Shown one piece after another: positions 1 to 4,550 of a stretch of 5,021 bases of DNA (positions are counted from its first letter, which is position 1; the number at the start of each line of letters is the position of its first letter). Position numbers and translations under genes: made by a program. Source of the stretch: CAISGS01 sp044346445 (GTDB taxonomy: Bacteria; Pseudomonadota; Alphaproteobacteria; Caulobacterales; Caulobacteraceae); assembly GCA_044346445.1 (NCBI GenBank), contig JBIIZD010000137.1:1-5021 (forward strand), in the 5' to 3' direction. The notes beneath the pieces were generated by a model that did no database searches, was not told the origin of the DNA, and saw only the letters and a list, made by a program, of their open reading frames with translations.

Positions 1-831
1 ACCCTCAACCGCTTGCCCTGCCTGCCACCTTGGCCAAGGCAGATCAAACACAGTGGCGTCTTCATAGGTGAGGTCATGGCGGGCCTCATAGCTGGCCCAG
101 CCCTCGGCCAGACGGCCCAGGCTAAACAAGCGCTTTGCCTGGGCGACCTTGGCATTGGCCCGCTTGTCCGGCGACGCGGTATCAATGGCGATTTGGCCTT
201 CGCTTAGGGCGAGGGCCTGAACCTCAAGATCGCCGCGGGCTGTGACCATCAAGGCCTCGGCCAGCGCCAGTCGCGTTTGGCCAAAATCGGGATCGAGATT
301 GAGGGTTTCCTGCAAGACGGGCACGGCCTCATCCATCCGCCCCTCGGACATCAAGACCAGACCCAGCGTATTCCACAGCATGGGCTGGCTGGGGTGCTGT
401 TCCAGCGCTGTGATCAGGGTGACAATGGCCTTGGACGTATCAAGCTGATTGGCCTGGGCCCAGGCCAGATCATTGGCGGTCGCCGCGCTGTCTGGCACCA
501 AGGACAGGTGAATCTTAAGCAGGCCCTCGGCAATGGCATAGCGCTCAATAGCGATCATCAATCGGGCCAGATCGGCGTAGGGGCCCGGCGTTTGGGGTTC
601 AAGATCAATGGCCGTCTGATAGGCCTCAACCGCCCCCGCATGGTCGTGAAGCTGCTCGCTGGCCAAGGCCAGTATGTGCCAGGCTGCAGCAAGGTCGGGC
701 TCGTGGTTTATGGCCGCTTGCGCCATCGCCTTGGCCTGATCGGCCTTGTCACTGCGCAACAAGCCAAGCCCTTGGCGCGCAAGGCCTTCGGCGGAAAGGC
801 TTTTGGACGGTTTTTGCAACAGCTTGTCCAT
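1..831 (-). CDS. TPR-repeat protein, N-terminal part (cut by the left edge)
   Basis: Read on the minus strand, an uninterrupted frame of 277 codons runs from an ATG at 831 to the window edge with no stop, so the C-terminus is missing. The translation begins MDKLLQKPSKSLSAEGLA and consists of helix-turn-helix repeats of TPR type. Clear units lie near residues 47-80 (AAAWHILALA...AVEAYQTAIDLEP) and 150-183 (LWNTLGLVLMSEGRMDEA...LNLDP), with weaker units at about 15-46, 82-114 and 116-147. Residues 230-251 (LFSLGRLAEGWASYEAR) and 264-277 (LPWPRWQAGQAVEG) resemble the linker that, in many bacterial TPR proteins, leads into a C-terminal glycosyltransferase-like domain; that second domain is an inference because it lies outside the window. 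There is no signal peptide or membrane segment, so it is probably a cytoplasmic scaffold or a glycan/flagellin-modification type protein. ATG 831 is the only plausible start: an in-frame stop lies at 895-897 with no other start between, although the Shine-Dalgarno is poor. An antisense frame (277-975) is its shadow. Confidence 0.85.
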   Translation of the reverse strand, partial: MDKLLQKPSKSLSAEGLARQGLGLLRSDKADQAKAMAQAAINHEPDLAAAWHILALASEQLHDHAGAVEAYQTAIDLEPQTPGPYADLARLMIAIERYAIAEGLLKIHLSLVPDSAATANDLAWAQANQLDTSKAIVTLITALEQHPSQPMLWNTLGLVLMSEGRMDEAVPVLQETLNLDPDFGQTRLALAEALMVTARGDLEVQALALSEGQIAIDTASPDKRANAKVAQAKRLFSLGRLAEGWASYEARHDLTYEDATVFDLPWPRWQAGQAVEG

Positions 832-940
832 GAACGCCGTCTTGTCACCCCGGCCATGATGGGCAGGCCAGCAGCAGTCTTGGCGGCTTATGGTTTAGAA
901 TTGTTTACTGCGGCGGCGCTACAGACGGCCCTGCGCCCTT

Positions 941-962
941 GCCAGACGTGCGATTGTCTGGC
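941..962 (+). promoter_or_regulatory. inverted repeat / hairpin upstream of the crotonase gene
   Basis: Perfect 7-bp arms GCCAGAC (941-947) and GTCTGGC (956-962) flank an 8-nt spacer. The repeat is centred about 70 bp before the crotonase start. It is not followed by a T-run, so it does not look like an intrinsic terminator. It could be an operator for a dimeric repressor or a stem in the 5' leader. The arms are seen directly; the role is inferred. Confidence 0.35.
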
Positions 963-976
963 CCCATTCGCGTGAA

Positions 977-994
977 CCGCTGCCTAGACAGCGG
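977..994 (+). promoter_or_regulatory. near-perfect palindrome in the crotonase leader
   Basis: CCGCTG (977-982) and CAGCGG (989-994) form perfect arms around CCTAGA. Allowing one mismatch (983/988), the whole 18 bp is palindromic around CTAG. It lies 18 bp before the Shine-Dalgarno of the crotonase gene, so in the transcript it would form a stable GC-rich stem just upstream of the ribosome-binding site. No T-run follows. Confidence 0.35.
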
Positions 995-1011
995 CGCAAA
1001 CCCAGATGGGC

Positions 1012-1017
1012 AGGAAA
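1012..1017 (+). promoter_or_regulatory. Shine-Dalgarno that decides the crotonase start
   Basis: AGGAAA lies 5 nt before the ATG at 1023. It favours this start over the longer in-frame ATG at 939, which has no such site. The extra 28 residues from 939 would be encoded by sequence carrying both hairpins and do not look like a crotonase N-terminus. Confidence 0.7.
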
Positions 1018-1022
1018 CACGC

Positions 1023-1817
1023 ATGAGCCTTGTCAGCACCCGGCGTCACGGCGCTACAGAGATTATCACCTATGCCAATCCAGGCCTTGGTACATTGACG
1101 GCGGCAGGCACCTCGCAGCTCTTGGTCGCGCTGCGGGCCGCTGTGGCCAATCCCGCTGTGCGATGCATTGTTTATACCGGCGGTCTGCCCGACATTTTTA
1201 TCCGCCATTATGATGTCGGCGAATTATGCGTCATGGCTGATGTAGTCACCGGTGTGATCGCGCCGCCTGAGCCGCCCGCCGAGGATGATGGCGGCTATTA
1301 TGCCCTGGTCGATATCACCGCCTCGGCCCCAAAGCCCATGATCGCGGCGATTAACGGGCTGTGCATGGGCGGCGGGTTTGAGCTGGCCTTGGCCTGTGAT
1401 CTGCGCATTGCTGGAGCAGGCGTCAAGGCGATTGGCCTGCCAGAGACCCGGATTGGCATCTTTCCGGGCGGGGGTGGGACACAGCGCCTGCCGCGTATTA
1501 TTGGCGAGGCCAAGGCCTTGGAAATGATCCTACTTGGCCGGGTCTGTACGGGTCCAGAAGCGGCAGCCCTTGGTCTGGTGCATGAGGTGGTGGCCGATCC
1601 CTTGGCCCGCGCCCTGGAACTGGCGGCAGAATTGGCGGCCAAGCCGGCGGAGGGCCTGGCTGAGGCCAAGCGCCTGACGCGGTCTGCCCTGACCCGCAGT
1701 TTTGACGAGGGCACGGCCGATGAGCGCCGCAGCTTTATGGAACTGCTCAAGGTGCCATCCGCAGGCGACGCGATGAAGGCGTCTTTGGCCGCAGGGATTG
1801 CCATAGAAGACGCCTAG
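1023..1817 (+). CDS. enoyl-CoA hydratase/isomerase (crotonase) family protein
   Basis: A 264-residue protein of normal crotonase length. Members of this family act on acyl-CoA thioesters in the cytoplasm by stabilising an enolate in an oxyanion hole; many hydrate enoyl-CoA in beta-oxidation, but the family also includes isomerases, hydrolases and decarboxylases. The second oxyanion-hole element is clear at 103-131 (PKPMIAAINGLCMGGGFELA followed by ACDLRIAG). The two glutamates that match the catalytic pair of classical hydratases are present: E120 in GGGFE and E141 in GLPETRIGIFPGGGGTQRL. The first oxyanion segment is unusual: where classical enzymes have F-S/A-A-G-A-D-I, this one reads LPDIFIRHYDVGEL (55-68). 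It is followed by about 25 residues (70-94) rich in Pro, Glu and Asp, where the family normally has a variable substrate-binding loop. Hydratase-like chemistry is therefore plausible, but the substrate cannot be assigned. The gene stands alone, divergent from the TPR gene, with no other fatty-acid gene in view. Confidence 0.9.
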   Translation: MSLVSTRRHGATEIITYANPGLGTLTAAGTSQLLVALRAAVANPAVRCIVYTGGLPDIFIRHYDVGELCVMADVVTGVIAPPEPPAEDDGGYYALVDITASAPKPMIAAINGLCMGGGFELALACDLRIAGAGVKAIGLPETRIGIFPGGGGTQRLPRIIGEAKALEMILLGRVCTGPEAAALGLVHEVVADPLARALELAAELAAKPAEGLAEAKRLTRSALTRSFDEGTADERRSFMELLKVPSAGDAMKASLAAGIAIEDA

Positions 1818-1835
1818 CTTGGCGGCGGCGCCAAG
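1818..1835 (+). terminator. hairpin immediately after the crotonase stop
   Basis: Perfect 7-bp arms CTTGGCG (1818-1824) and CGCCAAG (1829-1835) enclose a GCGG tetraloop, beginning at the first base after the TAG stop. A stem this strong and this placed is likely to end or stabilise the crotonase mRNA. The missing T-run (GCTAAGACGG follows) means it is not a textbook intrinsic terminator. Confidence 0.45.
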
Positions 1836-1877
1836 GCTAAGACGGATGCATAAAAACTTGCCGAAAGTGCCTGTCTT

Positions 1878-1987
1878 GCCCCTGATCCGGATGGGTAAGG
1901 CGCTTTAGGGGCTAGTGGCTTTGCAGCCCCCCTCCACCAGGGGGGGGTAGGTCCATAAATCTTCCCCCCTTGGGGGAAGGGGGCCTG
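1878..1987. repeat. C-run/G-run intergenic palindromic block with competing stems
   Basis: Several perfect complementary arms follow one another: GCCCCT (1878-1883) with AGGGGC (1907-1912); GGGGCT (1908-1913) with AGCCCC (1925-1930); CCCCCC (1927-1932) with the G8 run (1940-1947); and CTTCCCCC (1961-1968) with GGGGGAAG (1972-1979) around a 3-nt loop. An outer pair, TGCAG-C-CCCCC near 1922-1932 against GGGGG-C-CTGCA near 1979-1988, nests around the last two. The stems overlap, so they are mutually exclusive. The block resembles REP-like intergenic palindromes; whether copies exist elsewhere cannot be seen here. It lies between the crotonase terminator-like hairpin and the flavoprotein promoter region. 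Confidence 0.5.
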
Positions 1988-1997
1988 CACCGGCGAA

Positions 1998-2010
1998 TAT
2001 GTGTTATAGG
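1998..2010 (+). promoter_or_regulatory. possible -10 region of the flavoprotein gene
   Basis: The only AT-rich stretch just upstream of the flavoprotein gene contains TTATAG (2004-2009), about 28 bp before the start codon, which would give a short leader still holding the Shine-Dalgarno. The expected -35 zone near 1981-1986 falls in the G/C-run palindrome and shows no consensus. The call is therefore weak. Confidence 0.25.
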
Positions 2011-2023
2011 GCGCGGCTTAATC

Positions 2024-2029
2024 AAGGAG
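2024..2029 (+). promoter_or_regulatory. strong Shine-Dalgarno supporting a TTG start
   Basis: AAGGAG lies 7 nt before TTG 2037, an ideal distance. An in-frame TAA at 2019-2021 rules out any longer reading frame, and no ATG or GTG lies between it and the start of the flavin-binding fold. Confidence 0.8.
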
Positions 2030-2036
2030 CGGGCGC

Positions 2037-3218
2037 TTGGATCAGTTTGATGTGGTGGTGATCGGGGCGGGTGCTGCGGGCATGATGTGCGCCATTGAGG
2101 CGGGCAAGCGGGGCCGGTCGGTCCTGATTATCGACCATGCTGAGGCTCCCGGCGAAAAGATCCGGATCTCGGGCGGTGGGCGTTGTAATTTCACCAATGT
2201 AAATACCTCGCCAGACCAGTTTCTGTCGGAAAATCCGCGCTTTTGCATCTCGGCTCTTAGGCGCTATACGCCCAAGGACTTTATCGGTCTGATCGAGCGC
2301 TATGGCATTGCCTATCACGAAAAGGCTCTGGGCCAATTGTTCTGCGACGGCTCTGCGCGTCAGGTCGTATCCATGTTGCAAAGCGAGATGGAGCAATACG
2401 GCGTCAATCTGCGCCTTCGCACCGAGGTGGAACAGGTCGAAAAGTCAGACACAGGGTTTGTCGTGCATCTAGCCGGGCAAGGCATTGTGGCGTGTTCGTC
2501 GCTGGTGGTGGCGACGGGTGGTAAATCCATTCCCAAGATGGGTGCAACCGGGTTTGGCTATGAACTGGCCACACATTTTGGCCTGGGCTTGACGCCTATT
2601 CGTCCGGCGCTTGTGCCCTTGACGTTCGAGGTTGGTCTTTTGCAGCGGCTCTCGACCTTGTCGGGTGTTGCGGTGGATGCCGTGGTGGGCTGCGGCAAGC
2701 GGCGCTTTGCTGAGGCCATGCTGTTTACGCATCGCGGCTTAAGCGGTCCGTCCATCTTGCAGATCTCGTCCTATTGGCGCGAGGGCGACGAGATCGAGAT
2801 CGATATGGTGCCGCAAATCAATCTTTACGAGACCTTGCGCCAGGACCGCGCCAAGCATGGCAAGCAGGCGATTCACACCGTCTTGTCCAACTACCTGCCC
2901 AAGCGCGTCGCCCAGACCGTGGTTGATCTGGAAGGGGCCAGCGGCCCTATCGGTGATTTCTCGGACAAGCGCCTGAAAAGCCTCGCCTTGGGGGCGCAGG
3001 GCTGGCGGGTTAAGCCGGTCGGGTCTGAGGGCTATCGCACCGCTGAGGTGACTTTAGGCGGGGTCAATACGCGCGATCTGGAGTCCAAAACCTTGGAGGC
3101 CAAGGCCGTGCCGGGGCTTTATTTCATCGGCGAGGTCGTGGACGTCACCGGCTGGCTGGGCGGTTATAATTTCCAATGGGCCTGGGCTAGCGGCTTTTGC
3201 GCCGGACAGGTGGCCTAG
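2037..3218 (+). CDS. HI0933/YhiN (BaiN-like) family FAD-dependent flavoprotein
   Basis: A 393-residue protein, the normal length for this family of NAD(P)/FAD-dependent oxidoreductases. The start is TTG, which places the dinucleotide-binding fold at the very N-terminus: DVVVIGAGAAGMMCAIEAG (5-23) with the GxGxxG glycines 10, 12 and 15, and an acidic residue D33 at the end of the second strand. The family signature GEKIRISGGGRCNFTN is at 39-54. A second flavin-contact segment, VVATGG, is at 157-162, followed by KMGATGFGYELA. The C-terminal FAD-closing block at 365-389 contains GEVVDVTGWLGGYNFQ and WAWASGF. The fold makes FAD binding near certain, but the physiological reaction is not established; the label BaiN in databases derives from a gut bile-acid enzyme and should not be transferred. 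There are no membrane segments, so it is probably a soluble cytoplasmic protein. It is preceded by a palindromic intergenic block and ends tail-to-tail with the pseudouridine synthase, sharing a CTAG. Confidence 0.93.
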   Translation: MDQFDVVVIGAGAAGMMCAIEAGKRGRSVLIIDHAEAPGEKIRISGGGRCNFTNVNTSPDQFLSENPRFCISALRRYTPKDFIGLIERYGIAYHEKALGQLFCDGSARQVVSMLQSEMEQYGVNLRLRTEVEQVEKSDTGFVVHLAGQGIVACSSLVVATGGKSIPKMGATGFGYELATHFGLGLTPIRPALVPLTFEVGLLQRLSTLSGVAVDAVVGCGKRRFAEAMLFTHRGLSGPSILQISSYWREGDEIEIDMVPQINLYETLRQDRAKHGKQAIHTVLSNYLPKRVAQTVVDLEGASGPIGDFSDKRLKSLALGAQGWRVKPVGSEGYRTAEVTLGGVNTRDLESKTLEAKAVPGLYFIGEVVDVTGWLGGYNFQWAWASGFCAGQVA

Positions 3219-3991
3219 CGCGGGCTGATGATCAGGGTCTGCCGTTCGGCCTGCGTCAAATGTCGCCAATAACCCTCGGGCAGGTTGCCGATTGATAAGG
3301 TTCCAATCCGAATACGCATAAGATCAACCACGGCCAGGTCCACCAGCTCACACATCCGCCGGATCTGGCGGTTGCGCCCTTCGCTCAAGGTAAAGCTCAG
3401 CATCTGTTCGCCGCAAATATGCACCTTGGCCGGGCGCAATTGACGACCATCCAGCATCAGGCCGTAGCGTAGAAGTGTGATCTTGCGGTCGGTCATCATC
3501 CCCTCGACCTGGACCCGGTATTCCTTGGTCTGGCGGGCGCTGGGGCCAATGATCGACTTGGCCAGCACGCCGTCCTGCGAAAGGATCAGCAGCCCACGGG
3601 AATCCTTATCCAGGCGGCCCAAGGCAGGCAGGCTTTCGGTCTCATCTGGCAGGCCAAGTGTGTCCAGATCGTCCAAATGCCCCCAATAGGCGTCGGGTGT
3701 AATGAGGCGCGCGGCGGGAACCTGGTCCGGCTCTGGCTGGGCCGAGACAATGCCGACAGGCTTATGAATGACGATGCTGTAAGGGGCCTGGGATTCCAGG
3801 TCATCCAATAGGGTCAGAGTCTGGCCGCTGGCGATCTTGCGCCCGGGGTCTTGAACAATTTCGCCGTCAATCGAGACCAGGCCCTTGGCGATCAGACCCT
3901 CCGCCTCGCGGCGCGAACACACCCCGCTTTGGCCAAGCCAGCGATTGATGCGCTGCGGTTCAGCGTCGGTATAGGTTTGCGTCCAGGGCAT
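3215..3991 (-). CDS. rluF: RluF-type 23S rRNA pseudouridine synthase (RsuA/RluB/E/F family)
   Basis: A 258-residue enzyme predicted to isomerise a uridine to pseudouridine in large-subunit rRNA; E. coli RluF acts on U2604 of 23S rRNA. An N-terminal S4 RNA-binding domain occupies about 13-60 (RINRWLGQSGVCSRREAE at 14-31, then GLVSIDGE). The catalytic domain begins at HKPVGIVS (76-83). The catalytic aspartate is D128 in ALGRLDKDSRGLLIL (123-137), and a conserved RNRQIRRMCE stands at 206-215. INRWL, SRREA, GRLDKDS and RQIRRMCE match the RluF subgroup as I recall it, although RluB/RluE/RsuA relatives cannot be fully excluded. The segment between KPVGIVS and GRLD is about 41 residues, against roughly 23 in E. 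coli RluF, and the long basic C-terminal tail of the E. coli enzyme is absent. ATG 3991 is the only start: an in-frame stop lies at 4010-4012. It converges on the flavoprotein gene with a 4-bp overlap. Confidence 0.92.
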   Translation of the reverse strand: MPWTQTYTDAEPQRINRWLGQSGVCSRREAEGLIAKGLVSIDGEIVQDPGRKIASGQTLTLLDDLESQAPYSIVIHKPVGIVSAQPEPDQVPAARLITPDAYWGHLDDLDTLGLPDETESLPALGRLDKDSRGLLILSQDGVLAKSIIGPSARQTKEYRVQVEGMMTDRKITLLRYGLMLDGRQLRPAKVHICGEQMLSFTLSEGRNRQIRRMCELVDLAVVDLMRIRIGTLSIGNLPEGYWRHLTQAERQTLIISPR

Positions 3992-4002
3992 AGAACAGCC
4001 AG

Positions 4003-4008
4003 TCCCTT
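4003..4008 (-). promoter_or_regulatory. Shine-Dalgarno of the pseudouridine synthase gene
   Basis: On the minus strand AAGGGA lies 11 nt upstream of ATG 3991, slightly farther than ideal. No alternative start codon exists between this site and the ATG, so it supports the assigned start. The rest of the 85-bp gap (3992-4076) holds no gene. A 10-bp palindrome, AGCCTAGGCT (4074-4083), sits on the stop codon of the upstream small gene, and no T-run terminator is visible. Confidence 0.5.
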
Positions 4009-4076
4009 GTTAAGCCCGGTGCCTAGCACACCCATATCCGGCCTGCCTGCACATTAGCAAACGGGTGACTATTAGC

Positions 4077-4331
4077 CTAGGCTTGAGCGCGCGGTCTGTG
4101 GGTCATGCCTTCATTTGACCGCTCAATCGCCTGCTCAAACTCGCGCGCGACCAGTGAAAATATCGCATGATCCTGGCTGTCTTCGCTGGATGAGGCCTTG
4201 GCCCTGTGGGCGTCTTTTAAGATCCGATGGGCGCAAACGGGATCGGCAGACGCATAATGTGCCAAGAGCTCCGATACGATCAATTCAAGAGCCGCCAACC
4301 TGACGCTGTTTTCGTTGATCATATCACTCAT
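4077..4331 (-). CDS. small hypothetical protein, 84 residues
   Basis: I do not recognise the family. The protein starts MSDMINENSVRLAALELIVS and looks wholly alpha-helical and soluble. An amphipathic, leucine-rich helix at about 8-26 (SVRLAALELIVSELLAHYA) is followed by a second helix near 30-45, a Ser/Glu/Asp-rich turn (47-54), a third helix near 54-73 (DHAIFSLVAREFEQAIERS) and a short basic tail. There is no signal peptide, membrane span, cysteine cluster or DNA-binding motif; it has one Cys (C33). It is probably real: codon use (third-position G/C) matches its neighbours, a GGGGG Shine-Dalgarno-like run (4339-4343) lies 7 nt before the ATG, and it fits between two minus-strand genes without overlap. 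A second ATG 3 codons in is possible. Its placement downstream of a Crp/Fnr regulator may mean it is a target or partner, but that is a guess. Confidence 0.65.
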   Translation of the reverse strand: MSDMINENSVRLAALELIVSELLAHYASADPVCAHRILKDAHRAKASSSEDSQDHAIFSLVAREFEQAIERSNEGMTHRPRAQA

Positions 4332-4353
4332 GGTCCAACCCCCGTGCGCTGAT

Positions 4354-4374
4354 CACTGACCGAATGTCTCAGTG
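4354..4374. promoter_or_regulatory. inverted repeat in the leader of the 84-residue gene
   Basis: Perfect 6-bp arms CACTGA (4354-4359) and TCAGTG (4369-4374) flank a 9-nt spacer, 22 bp upstream of ATG 4331. On the plus strand TTTCTTCT follows, but no plus-strand gene ends here, so terminator function is unlikely. An operator or leader stem for the minus-strand gene is the better reading. Confidence 0.3.
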
Positions 4375-4451
4375 TTTCTTCTAGGTGTTTAGTTTTTGAG
4401 ACCAACACACTAGGCCAGACTATTCAAACCTTTTCCCGTGTAGTTCTAGAT

Positions 4452-4480
4452 AATAATAGATCTTGATTGTATTTATTATT
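4452..4480. promoter_or_regulatory. 29-bp AT-rich inverted repeat, possible operator
   Basis: Perfect 7-bp arms AATAATA (4452-4458) and TATTATT (4474-4480) flank 15 bp containing GATCTTGATTG. One arm coincides with the best -10-like hexamer for the downstream minus-strand gene, so a protein bound here could control it. In an otherwise GC-rich sequence such a long A/T palindrome stands out. The arms are simple A/T triplet repeats, so chance is a real alternative. Confidence 0.35.
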
Positions 4481-4550
4481 GACGAACCCCTTGGTGGTGA
4501 CCGGCTTGGCTTGTGGCTGGTCAGTCGCGGACCCCAGGCTAAGATTTGGG

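Larger units (their letters stand above)
832..1022. promoter_or_regulatory. divergent intergenic region between the TPR gene and the crotonase gene
   Basis: This 191-bp gap separates two genes transcribed away from each other, so promoters for both should lie here. The most AT-rich patch is 889-909. It contains TAGAAT (896-901) on the plus strand, which could be a -10 element for the crotonase gene, but I see no good -35 about 17 bp upstream. No clear promoter is visible for the TPR gene. The half nearest the crotonase carries two perfect-armed hairpins, listed separately. Confidence 0.4.
4332..4550. promoter_or_regulatory. AT-rich intergenic region upstream of the 84-residue gene
   Basis: This 219-bp gap lies between the end of the Crp/Fnr gene and the start of the small gene, both on minus. 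Positions 4375-4482 are clearly richer in A/T than the rest of the window, as expected for a promoter. On the minus strand TATTAT (read from 4458 down to 4453) is a fair -10 element, with only weak -35 matches about 17-18 bp upstream. An imperfect hairpin, TGACCGGC (4498-4505) with GCTGGTCA (4516-4523), one G-T pair, lies about 28 nt past the regulator stop and could act as its terminator, but no T-run follows on the minus strand. I see no further gene. Confidence 0.4.

Noticed and set aside
277..975. Long plus-strand open frame of 232 codons
   Set aside because: It is antisense to the TPR gene, its translation is a Gly/Gln/Arg-rich mix without a recognisable fold, and the minus-strand frame shows repeated TPR patterns. 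It is a shadow caused by GC-rich codon bias.
939..1022. N-terminal extension of the crotonase from ATG 939
   Set aside because: There is no Shine-Dalgarno, the sequence contains two hairpins, and crotonase similarity begins near the ATG at 1023, which has AGGAAA at a good distance.
1298..1804. Minus-strand open frame of 168 codons inside the crotonase gene
   Set aside because: The Ser/Ala/Arg/Pro-rich translation is typical of an antisense shadow, and the plus-strand frame carries all crotonase motifs.
1818..2036. Small RNA gene or riboswitch in the GC-rich intergenic region
   Set aside because: The stems are simple C-run/G-run pairings with no known riboswitch motif, and there is no T-run terminator at the end; a palindromic repeat explains it better.
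2022..2396. Minus-strand open frame of 124 codons inside the flavoprotein gene
   Set aside because: It is antisense to the GxGxxG and GGGRCNFTN region, has no recognisable motif and no ribosome-binding site.
4463..4476. Fnr/FixK-type box around TTGAT at 4464-4468
   Set aside because: The second half reads TTTAT in place of ATCAA at the required spacing, so only one half-site is present.
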